A stretch of 64,000 nt of DNA from positions 1 through 64,000 of the forward strand of contig NZ_JAJFOW010000021.1 in the NCBI RefSeq assembly GCF_020731285.1, given 5' to 3'. The DNA comes from Cohnella baijiui (GTDB lineage Bacteria; Bacillota; Bacilli; Paenibacillales; Paenibacillaceae). The translations under genes were made by a program, and so were the position numbers. The notes under the pieces were generated by a model. The model was given only the letters and a program-made list of their open reading frames with translations. It did not search any database and was not told the DNA's origin. Shown piece by piece: positions 16,098-25,542 of the stretch; the stretch's first letter is position 1; every line of letters starts with the position of its first letter.

Positions 16098-16712
16098 TTA
16101 CCGCATGTTGCCGATGATGCTGCTGCGGCTGTCCTGCATTTTCTGAATGAAGTTCGTCATGATGTCGAAAGCTTCGTTGCGTTTGTTCGTCAACGACTGC
16201 AGTCGGAGCATATCCATCTGCTGGCTGTTGCCTAGACTGTCGAGCTTGCTCTTCAGCGCTTGGATGAAGCCGTCCAGCTGACTCGCGTCGTACGAGCGGT
16301 TGGAGGCGTTCGCGGCGACGCCCGCGGCGTTCAGGCGCGTTTGCTGGTCGGCCGTGAGCACGTAGGGCGATTTGCCTCCCCGCAGCAGATTCAGCTCGCT
16401 CAGCAGCAGGTTGAGCTTGGCGATTTCATCGTTGCGCGCCTGGACATCCTTCAGTTGCTGGGTGAGCTGCTGATCCACCAGCTGCGCGCGCTGGCTTTGA
16501 ACGGCAGCCAGGGCGGTCTCGATATCCATGGAGCTCAACTGGACGGCCGAGATTCCTCCCAAGCCGACGCCGCCTACGGCGTTTTGCGTCGTCTGCTGTC
16601 CCAACGCCTCTTTGACCGAATCGTATGCCTGATTATTCAGCATGATCGCGACGCCGACCGCCACTCCGACCACTAGCGCGCCTACCATGCCGAGCACGGA
16701 TTTTCTACTCAA
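16098..16712 (-). CDS. Membrane-anchored coiled-coil protein of unknown function
   Basis: A 204-residue protein starting at TTG 16712, supported by GGGGGAGG nine bases upstream. One N-terminal helix (VLGMVGALVVGVAVGVAIML) anchors it. The rest is mostly charged or Gln-rich helix, with LVDQQLTQQLKDVQARNDEI and NLLLSELNLLRG suggesting coiled coils, and a Met/Gln/Arg-rich tail. There are no catalytic motifs or cysteines. It has its own promoter and terminator, so it is a single-gene unit between a PrsW-like gene and a YhgE/Pip gene. I do not recognise the family. Confidence 0.7.
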   Translation of the reverse strand: MSRKSVLGMVGALVVGVAVGVAIMLNNQAYDSVKEALGQQTTQNAVGGVGLGGISAVQLSSMDIETALAAVQSQRAQLVDQQLTQQLKDVQARNDEIAKLNLLLSELNLLRGGKSPYVLTADQQTRLNAAGVAANASNRSYDASQLDGFIQALKSKLDSLGNSQQMDMLRLQSLTNKRNEAFDIMTNFIQKMQDSRSSIIGNMR

Positions 16713-16748
16713 TCTGTTTGTCCTCCCCCGACATATTCAACTCCCTTA

Positions 16749-16778
16749 ACTATAATCCCCGCAAGCAATTTATGGCAA
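16749..16778 (-). promoter_or_regulatory. Sigma-A-like promoter for the coiled-coil membrane protein
   Basis: On the minus strand TTGCCA (16773-16778) and TATAGT (16749-16754) are separated by 18 bases. They lie about 37 bases upstream of the TTG start at 16712. Confidence 0.65.
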
Positions 16779-16832
16779 TAAAAAGCTGACGAAAGGCGGG
16801 GCAGGGGGCAGCGAGGGGGAAAAGAGACGCGT

Positions 16833-18986
16833 TTAATGGATCAGGCCGCTCTCCTGCGCTTTGCGGACCATGCCGGCGGCGGCCCGGTTGATGGGGCGCT
16901 TCAGCGCCAGTCCGACGACGAGCGCGATCGCGACGTAGACGGCCATGTACAGAAGGTCCCGCCGGACGATGTCCCACAGGATGCCGCCCACCGCCTCCCG
17001 CATCATGGAGATGGCATAGGTGAAGGGCAGGTACGGATGGATCGCTTGGAAAAAGGGCGGCGTCACCTGCACCGGAAACGTCCCGCCCGCGCCGGCCAGC
17101 TGCAACACGAGCAGGACGATGGCCATCGCTTTCCCGACGTTGCCGAACACCGAGACGAGCGTGTACACCATCAGCATGAACACCGCCGACAGCAGCATGC
17201 CGAAGAGCGCGAACCACCCTTTTTCCAGCACGTAAGTCCCCAGCAAGTACATATCGCCCAGCGTGACGCAGACCGACTGGAGCACCGCCAGCGTGCCGAA
17301 CGTCAGGTAGCGGCCGAAGTAGATCTGCCAACTGCGGTAGTCTGCTCCGGGCTCGTGCACTTCGACCGTCAGCACGGACACGAGCAGCAGCGCGCCGACC
17401 CAGAGCGACAGCGTCGTGAAAAAAGGCGACATCGCGGACCCGTAGTTCGGGATCGGATACAGCCGATTTTCCTTGAGCGCGACCGGCGCGGCAAAAAACT
17501 CGCTTTCCTTGCGCGCGTCGTGCCGCAGCAGCCGGATGATCTCCCGAAGGTTGTTGGTCTGCTCAAATGACCGGATTTTGGAGGCGATGTCTTTGATTTG
17601 ACGCTCGACGACAGGTAGATCCTGCCGGATGCGGGCCAGCTCTTTGCCGCCGATCTGCGTGCCTTTGGCGGCGTCGGCCAGCAGCTTGTTCACGTCGGGC
17701 AGGGCGGAGACGGCTTCGCCGAGCGCGGCTTGCGCCTTGGCGGCGGTCTGGGCGGCCTTGTCCACCGCCGCAGAGACGCGCGGCGCGATCTCGCTATCGT
17801 AGCGGCCGAGCAGATCGCCCAGCGCACCGGCGGCTTGCCCGGACAGCGTGTTCAGCCGGTCCACGAGCGCTTTCGCGGGCTGCTGGCCGCGGCCGGCGGC
17901 ATCCGCGACCGCGCGTAGCGTCAAGGCTTGCTGCTTGAAGTTCGTCTGCACCTGATTCAGCTTGGAGACGGCCGAAGAGAACCGGCCCGTCCCGCCCGCG
18001 AGACGATCGAGCTGGCCGAACAGGGCCGAAATCCGGCCGGCGACCTGACCGGCCGTATCCAGCCGATCCGCCGTTCGGGCGGCGGCCTGCCGGACGGCGT
18101 CCAGGTCGGGTTCGGCGGCGGCAAGAAGGCCCGTCACCGCCTGGGCGGCCGTGGCGGTCTGCTGCAGGTACAGCAGATCCTGCTTGATCGCCGGATTCAT
18201 CTGCGCGAGCGCGGTCTTGCTCGTCTTCAACGCTTCTTCCGCCCGGCCGGCGAGGCTCTGTCCCTCCTTGGCCAGCTGGACGACGGCGGGCAGTTGCTGC
18301 TGCGCTTTGCCTACGATGCCGTTCAGCGTTGCCAGATCCGACTGGGCGGTATCGACCGCCTGCCGGATTTGGGGGAACGCCGCCTCCACCTGGAACAGGA
18401 TCGCCTTGACCTTCTCGATCGTCGGGAGGTTCGCCTCGAGCTCGCTGCCGACCTCGTTAAAGATGCCGAAGATGATGCCGTTCGCCGTCTTGACGAAGTT
18501 TGCGCTGACCTCCTCCACGATGCCGCTCGCCCCTTTGGAGGTGATCTTCGGCGCCACGGCGTTGATTTTCTCGTTTACGTAATAGTCGATCTCGGCCTGC
18601 TGGGGATTCGCGGCGAGCACGGTGGCGAGCCTCGCGGAGAAGTCTTCGGGAATGAGGATGCTCGCGTAGTAGTCGCCATGCCGGACGCCGCTCATGGCGG
18701 TCTTCTCGTCCGTGAACACCCACCCGATCTTGCGGTTGTCCCGGAGGGAGGAGACGATCTCCTTGCCGATGTTGATCGGCTTGCCGCGCAGCGTCGTGCC
18801 CTTGTCGTCGTTGACGACGGCCACGGCGAGGCCGCCCGTCTGCGAATAAGGGTCCCAGGACGCCTCGATGTTGAACCAGGCGTACAGCGAGGGCAGGGCG
18901 ACGAGTCCCAGGATGATGACCGCGGCGGCGGGGTTGGTCGCGATGCGGCGGATGTCTCGGGCATAGATGGCGAACAGCGATCTCAT
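16833..18986 (-). CDS. YhgE/Pip domain ABC-2-type membrane protein
   Basis: A 717-residue protein of the YhgE/Pip (phage infection protein) family. The start is ATG 18986, with AAGGAG ten bases upstream, although the frame is open to 19289. The N-terminal helix opens with the family segment IYARDIRRIATNPAA and LPSLYAWFNIEASWDPY. A large external region (about 40-500) is rich in Ala/Gln heptads. Five or six C-terminal helices (about 510-700) resemble ABC-2 permeases. Relatives serve as phage adsorption factors or secretion-system components. It is divergent from the TetM-like gene, with about 175 bases between. Confidence 0.88.
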   Translation of the reverse strand: MRSLFAIYARDIRRIATNPAAAVIILGLVALPSLYAWFNIEASWDPYSQTGGLAVAVVNDDKGTTLRGKPINIGKEIVSSLRDNRKIGWVFTDEKTAMSGVRHGDYYASILIPEDFSARLATVLAANPQQAEIDYYVNEKINAVAPKITSKGASGIVEEVSANFVKTANGIIFGIFNEVGSELEANLPTIEKVKAILFQVEAAFPQIRQAVDTAQSDLATLNGIVGKAQQQLPAVVQLAKEGQSLAGRAEEALKTSKTALAQMNPAIKQDLLYLQQTATAAQAVTGLLAAAEPDLDAVRQAAARTADRLDTAGQVAGRISALFGQLDRLAGGTGRFSSAVSKLNQVQTNFKQQALTLRAVADAAGRGQQPAKALVDRLNTLSGQAAGALGDLLGRYDSEIAPRVSAAVDKAAQTAAKAQAALGEAVSALPDVNKLLADAAKGTQIGGKELARIRQDLPVVERQIKDIASKIRSFEQTNNLREIIRLLRHDARKESEFFAAPVALKENRLYPIPNYGSAMSPFFTTLSLWVGALLLVSVLTVEVHEPGADYRSWQIYFGRYLTFGTLAVLQSVCVTLGDMYLLGTYVLEKGWFALFGMLLSAVFMLMVYTLVSVFGNVGKAMAIVLLVLQLAGAGGTFPVQVTPPFFQAIHPYLPFTYAISMMREAVGGILWDIVRRDLLYMAVYVAIALVVGLALKRPINRAAAGMVRKAQESGLIH

Positions 18987-19162
18987 GAGGCCGGGTCTCC
19001 TTACCTGAAGCGGGGGTTGTTGGTTATTATCTCTGTACCCAAGCCGGATCATCCCGAACGGGTTCGTTCTTCGCGGCCGCAAGCGGGCGTCGAAAATTGA
19101 CGTCCTTCCCCGGAGCGCTACAATGAAGAGGAAGAAAGGGCTTTCGAAGGGGACGAGGGGAA

Positions 19163-21142
19163 ATGAAAGGATTGCGGAACGTCGGTCTATTCGCGCACGT
19201 CGACGCGGGCAAGACGACGACGACGGAACAGATGCTGTACCGGAGCGGGCGGATTCGCGCGCCCGGCAGCGTAGATGCGGGCACGGCACAGACCGACTGG
19301 CTCGAGGTGGAGCGGGCGCGCGGCATCTCGGTGCGCGCGGCGGTGACGCGGTTCGAATGGCGGGACGTCGGCGTCAATCTCGTCGACACGCCCGGCCATG
19401 TCGACTTCCTGTCCGAGGTCGAACGCTCGCTGCGGGTCATGGACGGCGCCGTCCTGATCGTTTCGGCGGTCGAAGGGGTGCAGGCTCAGACGGAGGTGAT
19501 CTGGCAGGCGCTGCGAGAGCTGCGGATTCCTACTTTGATATATGTGAACAAAATGGATCGGATCGGGGCCGATCCGGCGGCGGTGGTCGCGCAGGTGCGC
19601 AGGCTGCTGTCGGCGGACGCCGTGCCGGCGCAGGCGCCGCAGGGGGCAGAAGCGACGTTCGCGGGGGCGAGGTCGCTTACGGAGAGCGACGAGGCGCTCG
19701 CGGCGGGCGGTCCGTTCGGCACGCTGCTGGCCGAAGCGGTCGCCGAGCGGGACGAGCGGCTCCTCGCGCACTATCTGGAGGAGGGGACGCTGCCGTGCGC
19801 AGAGGTATCGGCTGCGTTGACGGCACGCGCGCGCCGGGGCGAGTTGTTCCCGATCCTGTTCGGCGCTTCGGGCAAAGGGATCGGGGTCGGCGCGCTGATG
19901 GACGCGATCGTGCACCTGCTCCCGTCGCCCGGAGGCGACCCCGACGCGGACGTGGCCGGTGTCGTCTTCAAACTGGAACGGGACCCGGTCATGGGACGCG
20001 TCGCTTACGTGCGGCTTTACGGCGGTACGATACGCAACCGCGACACCGTGCGCAACGCGACGCAGGACACGACGGACAAGGTGACGCAGATCCGCAAGAT
20101 CGACGGCCGGAAGGCGGAGGACGTCGGCTTGCTCCAGGCGGGCGATATCGCCGCCGTCTGCGGATGGAGCCGGGCGCGGATCGGGGACTTCGTCGGCTCG
20201 CCCGCAGGAGTGCCCGGGGAACGCCGGATGGCCGTGCCGCTGCTGACGGTGCAGGCGCATTGGCAAAACGAGGCGGAGTACCCGGCAGTGGTGGCCGCCT
20301 TTCAAGAGCTGGCCGACGAAGATCCGCATCTCGATCTCCAGTGGCTGCAGGACGAGCGGGAGCTGCATCTGAAAGTGATGGGGCCGATTCAGACGGAGGT
20401 GCTTGCGAGCGTGCTGCAGAGCCGGTTCGGCCTCGCCGTCACCTTCGGCGCGCCGTCCGTTATCTACAAGGAGACGCCGGCAGGGATGGGCGAGGGCTAC
20501 GTCGCCTATCTCGCACCGAAGCCGTGCTGGGCCATTCTTCGCTTCTCGATCGAGCCGCTGCCGCGGGGAAGCGGTCTCGTATACGCGTCGACCGTGCGCG
20601 GGGAGCGTCTGCTCGAAAGCTACCGGAACGAAGTGGCCCGCCGCGTGCCCGAGGCGCTGCAGCAGGGGCTGCGCGGCTGGGAAGTGACCGATCTCAAGGT
20701 GACGCTGATCGAAGGCGAGCACCACGTCTGGCACACGCACCCGCTCGACTTCGTCATCGCGACGCCGATGGGGATCATGGACGGCCTCGCCCGCATCGGG
20801 ACCCGGCTGCTGGAGCCGCTGCTGCGCTTTCGCCTGTCGGTCCCCGAAGAATTCGGCGGCAAAGTGATGAACGAGCTGATCGTCATGCGCGGCGTCTTCG
20901 AGACGCCGGTGCTGGCCGGGGAGCGGATGGAGATCGAGGGCGTGCTGCCCGTCGCGACGTCGCTCGATTTTCCGGCGCGTCTCGGTTCGATGACCAAGGG
21001 GCGCGGCGTGCTGTCGACCTCCTTCGGCGGCTATCAGGAAAGCCCGCCCGATGTGGACGCCGAGCGAAAGCGCCGGGGCGCGAATCCGCTGGATCAGGCC
21101 AGGTACATCCTCGCCGCCCGCAGCGCGCTGTCGGCACAGTAA
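19163..21142 (+). CDS. TetM/EF-G-like translational GTPase (ribosomal protection family)
   Basis: A 659-residue GTPase, close to the roughly 640 residues of TetM/TetO proteins. The G1 box is AHVDAGKTTTTE, the switch I region is RGISVRAA, G3 is DTPGHVDF and G4 is NKMD. EF-G-like domains II-V follow, including EFGGKVMNELIVMRG. The start is ATG 19163 with GAGGGG upstream. Ribosomal protection proteins release tetracycline from the A site. Chromosomal relatives in soil Firmicutes are often of unproven drug specificity, so resistance is possible but not shown. No leader peptide or attenuator typical of tet(M) was seen. Confidence 0.85.
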   Translation: MKGLRNVGLFAHVDAGKTTTTEQMLYRSGRIRAPGSVDAGTAQTDWLEVERARGISVRAAVTRFEWRDVGVNLVDTPGHVDFLSEVERSLRVMDGAVLIVSAVEGVQAQTEVIWQALRELRIPTLIYVNKMDRIGADPAAVVAQVRRLLSADAVPAQAPQGAEATFAGARSLTESDEALAAGGPFGTLLAEAVAERDERLLAHYLEEGTLPCAEVSAALTARARRGELFPILFGASGKGIGVGALMDAIVHLLPSPGGDPDADVAGVVFKLERDPVMGRVAYVRLYGGTIRNRDTVRNATQDTTDKVTQIRKIDGRKAEDVGLLQAGDIAAVCGWSRARIGDFVGSPAGVPGERRMAVPLLTVQAHWQNEAEYPAVVAAFQELADEDPHLDLQWLQDERELHLKVMGPIQTEVLASVLQSRFGLAVTFGAPSVIYKETPAGMGEGYVAYLAPKPCWAILRFSIEPLPRGSGLVYASTVRGERLLESYRNEVARRVPEALQQGLRGWEVTDLKVTLIEGEHHVWHTHPLDFVIATPMGIMDGLARIGTRLLEPLLRFRLSVPEEFGGKVMNELIVMRGVFETPVLAGERMEIEGVLPVATSLDFPARLGSMTKGRGVLSTSFGGYQESPPDVDAERKRRGANPLDQARYILAARSALSAQ

Positions 21143-21250
21143 GGCGGGGAAGCGGCCCTATTTCCGCAATATTGTCTTATTGATTCACAAGATTGTGGCC
21201 TATACGCGAGCGGCGGTCGGGCCTACAATGAGACCTGAGGAGAGATGGAC

Positions 21251-22246
21251 ATGGAAAATCGCAAGCTTCGCTGGGGAATCGTCGGGGGCGCGAACATCGC
21301 GGTGAACGCGGTGATGCCCGCCATCGCGCAAACGGAGCTCGGCGTGCTGGAGGCGGTAGGCAGCCGGGACGCGGCCAAGAGCCGCGAAATCGCGGACAAG
21401 TTCGGCATCGCCAAAGCTTACGGCAGCTACGAGGAGCTGCTCGCGGATCCGGCGGTCGACGCCGTATACATTCCGCTGCCGAATCATCTGCACCGGGAAT
21501 GGGCGATCCGCGCGGCCGAAGCGGGCAAGCACGTGCTCTGCGAAAAGCCGCTGGCGCTGGACGCGCGGGAGGCGCAGGAGATGGCGGACGCTTGCCGCAA
21601 TGCCGGCGTGCACCTGGCCGAGGCGTTCATGTACCGCCATCATCCGCGGATGCGCAAGATCCGCGAGCTGATCCGCAGCGGCGCCATCGGAGAGCTGCGC
21701 GCGATCCGCGGCGCGTTTACGTTCAACAACGCCGGGGATGCGGCCAATATCCGCTACCGCGCCGAATGGGGCGGCGGGGGCTTGTACGACGTCGGCGTAT
21801 ACCCGCTTACCGCGGCCCGCTATCTGTTGGAGCGAGAGCCGGAGGCGGTTACGGTGCAGGCGTTTTTCTCGCCGGGACACGACAACGTCGACATGATGGC
21901 GTCGGGACTGGTCGAATTCGCGGGCGGCGTGGCGCTGACGTTCGATTGCGGCATGTGGGCGGACTTCCGGAATTTCGTCGAGATCGTGGGGACGGAAGGG
22001 CGCATCGAGATTCCGGAGACGTTTCTGCCGCGGGCGGATTCGCCCGACTATATTTTGCACGCCAAGGGAGAGCGCCGGGAAGAGCCGGCTTCCCGGGTGA
22101 ATCAGTACGCGCTGCAGGCGGACAGCTTCGCCCGAACGGTATTCGGCGAGGCGCCGGCCTTCGAGCCGGAAGATGCGGTGCTGAACATGAAGCTGATCGA
22201 CGCCTGCTACCGGTCGGCTAGAGAAAGAACGCGCATTACGCTCTAA
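21251..22246 (+). CDS. Gfo/Idh/MocA family oxidoreductase
   Basis: A 331-residue NAD(P)-dependent dehydrogenase. The Rossmann start is LRWGIVGGANIAVNAVMP, the signature is AGKHVLCEKPLALDA, and the C-terminal domain carries GGGGLYDVGVYPL and the FRNFVEIVGTEGRIEIP strand. The start ATG 21251 is chosen because GAGGAG at 21237-21242 is 8 bases away; the in-frame ATG at 21245 would be too close. The aldo/keto reductase gene follows 24 bases after the stop, so the two probably form an operon acting on a sugar or polyol. The substrate is not identifiable. Confidence 0.92.
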   Translation: MENRKLRWGIVGGANIAVNAVMPAIAQTELGVLEAVGSRDAAKSREIADKFGIAKAYGSYEELLADPAVDAVYIPLPNHLHREWAIRAAEAGKHVLCEKPLALDAREAQEMADACRNAGVHLAEAFMYRHHPRMRKIRELIRSGAIGELRAIRGAFTFNNAGDAANIRYRAEWGGGGLYDVGVYPLTAARYLLEREPEAVTVQAFFSPGHDNVDMMASGLVEFAGGVALTFDCGMWADFRNFVEIVGTEGRIEIPETFLPRADSPDYILHAKGERREEPASRVNQYALQADSFARTVFGEAPAFEPEDAVLNMKLIDACYRSARERTRITL

Positions 22247-22270
22247 TCCAGAGAGAGGAATGGGGGACAG

Positions 22271-23233
22271 ATGGCGGTGACTAGCATGAAGAGGGTGGAC
22301 ATACCGGGACTGGAGCAGGGCTGCGCGCAGCTCGTGATGGGGTCGATGATGCTGAGCGACGAACGGATGGCGTATTCCGCGGGGCTGCTCGATGCGTATT
22401 TCGGCATCGGCGGCAACACGATCGACACGGCGCACGTATACGGCCCGAGCGGAGCGCGCGCGATCGGCCAGTGGATGAGGGAGCGAGGCAACCGGGCAGA
22501 CCTCGTCCTGATCGGCAAAGGCGCGCACCACGACGAGAACGGCCCGCGCGTGACGCAGGAGGCGATGGAGCGGGACCTCGCGGACACGTTCGAGCGCATG
22601 CAGACGGACTACGTCGATATTTTCATGCTCCACCGCGACGATCCGGCGCGGCCGGTCGGCGAAATCGTGGAGGCGCTGAACGCGCAGCTCGAAGCGGGGC
22701 GCTGTCTTGCGCTGGGCGCGTCCAATTGGACGGCCCGGCGGATTCAGGAGGCCAACGACTACGCGGCCGCGCATGGCTTGACGGGCTTTGCGTGCAACAG
22801 CCCGAACCTCAGTCTTGCGAAGCCGAACGAGCCGCGCTGGCCAGGCTGCATTTCCGTTGACGACGATTACGCCGCCTGGCACGCGCGCACGCAGCTGCCG
22901 CTGCTGTCCTGGTCTTCGCAGGCGGGCGGATTTTTCACCGGCCGCTTCTCGCCGGAGCGCCGCGACAACGCCGAGGCCGTTCGCGTTTACTACAGCGACG
23001 CCAACTGGGAACGGCTCGACCGCGCGCGTTTCCTGGCGGCTCGCAAGGGCGTCGACGCCAACCAGATCGCGCTGGCGTTCGTGCTGCGCCAGCCGTTCCC
23101 GACCTGCGCGCTGATCGGCCCCAACGAGACGTCGGAGCTGCTGTCCAGCGCGGGCGCGCTGTCCGTCTCGCTAACCCCGGCCGAGATGCGGTGGTTGGAC
23201 TTGACGGACGCGGAACTGCATGACGGCGAGTGA
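22271..23233 (+). CDS. Aldo/keto reductase
   Basis: A 320-residue TIM-barrel NADPH-dependent reductase. It shows NTIDTAHVYGPS (with the catalytic Asp/Tyr), a GKGAHH segment in place of the usual Lys strand, YVDIFMLHRDDP, ALGASNWTA and the C-terminal cofactor strand FPTCALIGPNETSEL. GGGGGACAG precedes ATG 22271. It lies directly behind the Gfo/Idh/MocA gene with a terminator after it, implying a two-gene sugar or polyol redox operon. The specific substrate is unknown. Confidence 0.9.
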   Translation: MAVTSMKRVDIPGLEQGCAQLVMGSMMLSDERMAYSAGLLDAYFGIGGNTIDTAHVYGPSGARAIGQWMRERGNRADLVLIGKGAHHDENGPRVTQEAMERDLADTFERMQTDYVDIFMLHRDDPARPVGEIVEALNAQLEAGRCLALGASNWTARRIQEANDYAAAHGLTGFACNSPNLSLAKPNEPRWPGCISVDDDYAAWHARTQLPLLSWSSQAGGFFTGRFSPERRDNAEAVRVYYSDANWERLDRARFLAARKGVDANQIALAFVLRQPFPTCALIGPNETSELLSSAGALSVSLTPAEMRWLDLTDAELHDGE

Positions 23234-23251
23234 AGACGGCAAAATGGATTG

Positions 23252-23280
23252 AAAAACCAGGGCTGCGGCCCTGGTTTTTT
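23252..23280 (+). terminator. Terminator of the oxidoreductase operon
   Basis: AAAAACCAGGGC pairs with GCCCTGGTTTTTT around a 4-base loop, ending in a T-run 40 bases after the aldo/keto reductase stop. Confidence 0.9.
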
Positions 23281-23315
23281 GCAGTTGGGGAGGGGGGGCG
23301 ATGCCGCCAATCGAC

Positions 23316-24054
23316 GATGTAGGTAGTTTACATACGCACATTCGTCGATTGAAGCTGCCGACCGTCGATGTAGGTAGTTTACATACGCACATTCGCCGAA
23401 AGAAGCTGCCGACCGCCGATGTAGGTAGTTTACATACGCACATTCGCCGACAGAAGCTGCCGCCCGCCAATGTAGGTAGTTTACATACGCACATTCGCCG
23501 ATTACAGCTGCCGACCGCCGAAGTAGGTAGTTTGCATACGCACATTCGTCGATTGAAGCTGCCGACCGCCGATGTAGGTAGTTTACATACGCACATTCAC
23601 CGAAAGAAGCTGCCGATCGCCGATGTAGGTAGTTTACATACGCACATTTGCCTAAAGAAGCTGCCGACCGCCGAAGTAGGTAGTTTACATACGCACATTC
23701 ACCGAAAGAAGCTGCCGACCGCCGAAGTAGGTAGTTTACATACGCACATTCGCCGAAAGAAGCTGCCGCCCACCAAAGTAGGTAGCCTACATACGTACAT
23801 TCGCCGAAAGAAGCTGCCGCCCGCCGATGTAGGTAGTTTACATACGTACATTCGCCGAAATAAGCTGCCGCCCGCGGATGTAGGTAGTTTACATACGCAC
23901 ATTCGCCGAAAGAAGCTGCCGACCGCCAATGTAGGTAGTTTACATACATACATTTGCCTAAAGAAGCTGCCGACCGCCGATGTAGGTAGTTTACATACGC
24001 ACATTTGCCGAATGAAGCAACTGGCCGCCAAGCTAGGTCGTTTACATACGTACG
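23316..24054. repeat. 51-bp tandem array, 14 full units plus a partial one
   Basis: Units begin GATGTAGGTAGTTTACATAC, continue GCACATTCGCCG, and end AGCTGCCGACCGCC-like. The period is exactly 51 bp through 14 units, and a degenerate fifteenth starts at 24030. GTAGGTA-N3-TACATAC in each unit is an imperfect dyad. The middle decamer and the tail vary between units, but no unit carries a unique spacer. Because 51 is 17 codons, both strands stay open (277 and 370 codons). These frames have no good start context and are best read as by-products. The array fills the gap between the aldo/keto reductase and the MFS gene. Confidence 0.93.
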
Positions 24055-24082
24055 TTCTAACGGCTTGTAACGACTGCTATCG

Positions 24083-25261
24083 TCATTCGTTGTTCCTTCC
24101 ATGTGCCACTTTGCTTTTTAAGGAGAAGGAGTAAAATACCGCAAGCAAACTTAACATGATGCTCAATGCGCCAACCCACCCCAGATTCAAGACGGAAGTT
24201 CGGCTCGTCACCCATCCGCCGATTCCGGCTCCGATGGCGATTCCGAGTTGCAGGATGGAATTGTTCAAGCCGAGCGTTAATCCGGACATGGACGGGTCGG
24301 GAGACAGGGAGACCAGATAGTACTGTTGCGCAGGCGTTGTCATGTAGGCGGAGCCTATCCATACGGTCAGGAGGAGCAACGCTCCGGCGAAAGTGGCCGC
24401 GGCCCAGGGAAGAAGGGCTAAGGCGGCAGCGTGAAGCAGCAAACTGACGAGCAAAATCCGAAAGGCCCCCCAACGATCGGCGCCGTATCCTCCGAAACGC
24501 GAGCCCAGTACCGCAAAAAGGCCGGATAGGAAAAGCGCAAAGCTGATTTGCGAATAATTCAAATCGGCGGTCTTTTGAAGGAAGGGGGAGATATAGGTGA
24601 ACATGGTCTGATAGCCGATGATCCAAAACAACGTGATGAGCAGACTGCTCCCGATTCGCCGATCCCGCAAAGCCGCAAGTTGGGTTTTCAGCGAAACCGA
24701 TTCAGGAGGCTCCAATTTGGGAAAGAGCACCGCGATTCCGATAATCGGCAAAGTCCCTACTATAAAAATCAGCAAAAAGATGGCGTGCCAGCCCCAATAG
24801 TCGCCGATTAGCGTTCCCAAGGGAACCCCGAGAACCAATGCCGCGCTTGCTCCCATCACAATGGTGCCGATCGCGCTTCCGCGCTTTTCCGGGGCCGCCA
24901 AACTCGCTCCCGCCGTCAGAGCGATGACGGTAAATACGCCCATGCTTGCCGCTTGAATGATCCGGGAAGCCATGAGAACGGGGAATGAATAGCTGTAAAA
25001 GGCGACCAAATTGCCGGCGTTGAACACCGAATAGGAAAGCAGCAGCAGCTTTTTTCGCTCCAGCTTGGAAGTTAGCGACAGCAGAATGGGCGTGCCCACG
25101 GCGATGACAATGGCATAGGCGGCCACCAATTGTCCGGCAACGCCGACGGACACATGCAAGTCCCGCGCGATCATGGGCAGGATGCCTGCCACCACGATTT
25201 CCGAAGACGCCATGATAAATACGCTAAAAGCAAGCAAATAAACGACTAGGTACTTGTTCAT
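24083..25261 (-). CDS. MFS drug/sugar efflux transporter (DHA1, AraJ-like)
   Basis: A 392-residue protein with 12 predicted helices. Family features are SSEIVVAGILPMIARDL in helix 1, LTSKLERKKLLLLSY as the loop 2-3 motif, and the helix 5 antiporter motif GASAALVLGVPLGTLIGDYWGW. The start ATG 25261 has GAGGAG upstream. A TetR gene lies upstream on the same strand, 281 bases away. Such pairs usually form a self-limiting efflux unit in which the regulator senses the exported compound. The substrate is unknown. The downstream end runs into the 51-bp repeat array with no obvious terminator. Confidence 0.9.
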   Translation of the reverse strand: MNKYLVVYLLAFSVFIMASSEIVVAGILPMIARDLHVSVGVAGQLVAAYAIVIAVGTPILLSLTSKLERKKLLLLSYSVFNAGNLVAFYSYSFPVLMASRIIQAASMGVFTVIALTAGASLAAPEKRGSAIGTIVMGASAALVLGVPLGTLIGDYWGWHAIFLLIFIVGTLPIIGIAVLFPKLEPPESVSLKTQLAALRDRRIGSSLLITLFWIIGYQTMFTYISPFLQKTADLNYSQISFALFLSGLFAVLGSRFGGYGADRWGAFRILLVSLLLHAAALALLPWAAATFAGALLLLTVWIGSAYMTTPAQQYYLVSLSPDPSMSGLTLGLNNSILQLGIAIGAGIGGWVTSRTSVLNLGWVGALSIMLSLLAVFYSFSLKSKVAHGRNNE

Positions 25262-25542
25262 GTACCATTCTCCTCTACGTTTTATTTTGAACGACCGTTA
25301 AAGAATGAAGCGCGAAAATACGGCTGATGGCGATGTCCTCTGGAACCGACGAAGTCCCCCAGCTAGGTGGCGATGTCCTCTGGAACCGACGGAGTCCACC
25401 AGTTAGGATGTTGGGGGCAGCAAAGCGGGCGATCTGGAGGAGAGTGACAACGACATGCGCGTCCACCCATGATCCGGCAATGGCGAGCGTCCTTGCCCAT
25501 TTTTGAATGATCACTAAAAAATAGATCAAAAAACATCCGCTT
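25262..25542. repeat. Intergenic region with copies of the tetR 3' end
   Basis: GGCGATGTCCTCTGGAACCG occurs at 25329 and 25369 (period 40 bp). With one substitution, the same stretch is found inside the tetR coding end at about 25571. Read on the minus strand, the first copy would encode SVPEDIA, against SVLEDIA in the regulator. This looks like leftover duplications of a tetR-type gene tail. No intact gene is present between the tetR stop and the MFS start. Confidence 0.6.

Noticed and set aside
23316..24054. CRISPR array
   Set aside because: Units are direct 51-bp repeats with slightly varying parts, not short repeats separated by unique spacers, and no cas genes are present. The same applies to the 52-bp arrays at 1 and 43.1 kb.
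22990..24102. Long open frames of 277 (+) and 370 (-) codons over the 51-bp array, apparent 17-residue repeat proteins
   Set aside because: Any 51-bp repeat without stops stays open on both strands. There is no good ribosome binding site, and the minus frame runs into the aldo/keto reductase antisense.
25275..25529. 84-codon minus-strand frame between MFS and TetR genes
   Set aside because: It spans the duplicated tetR-tail fragments and has no coherent domain or ribosome binding site.
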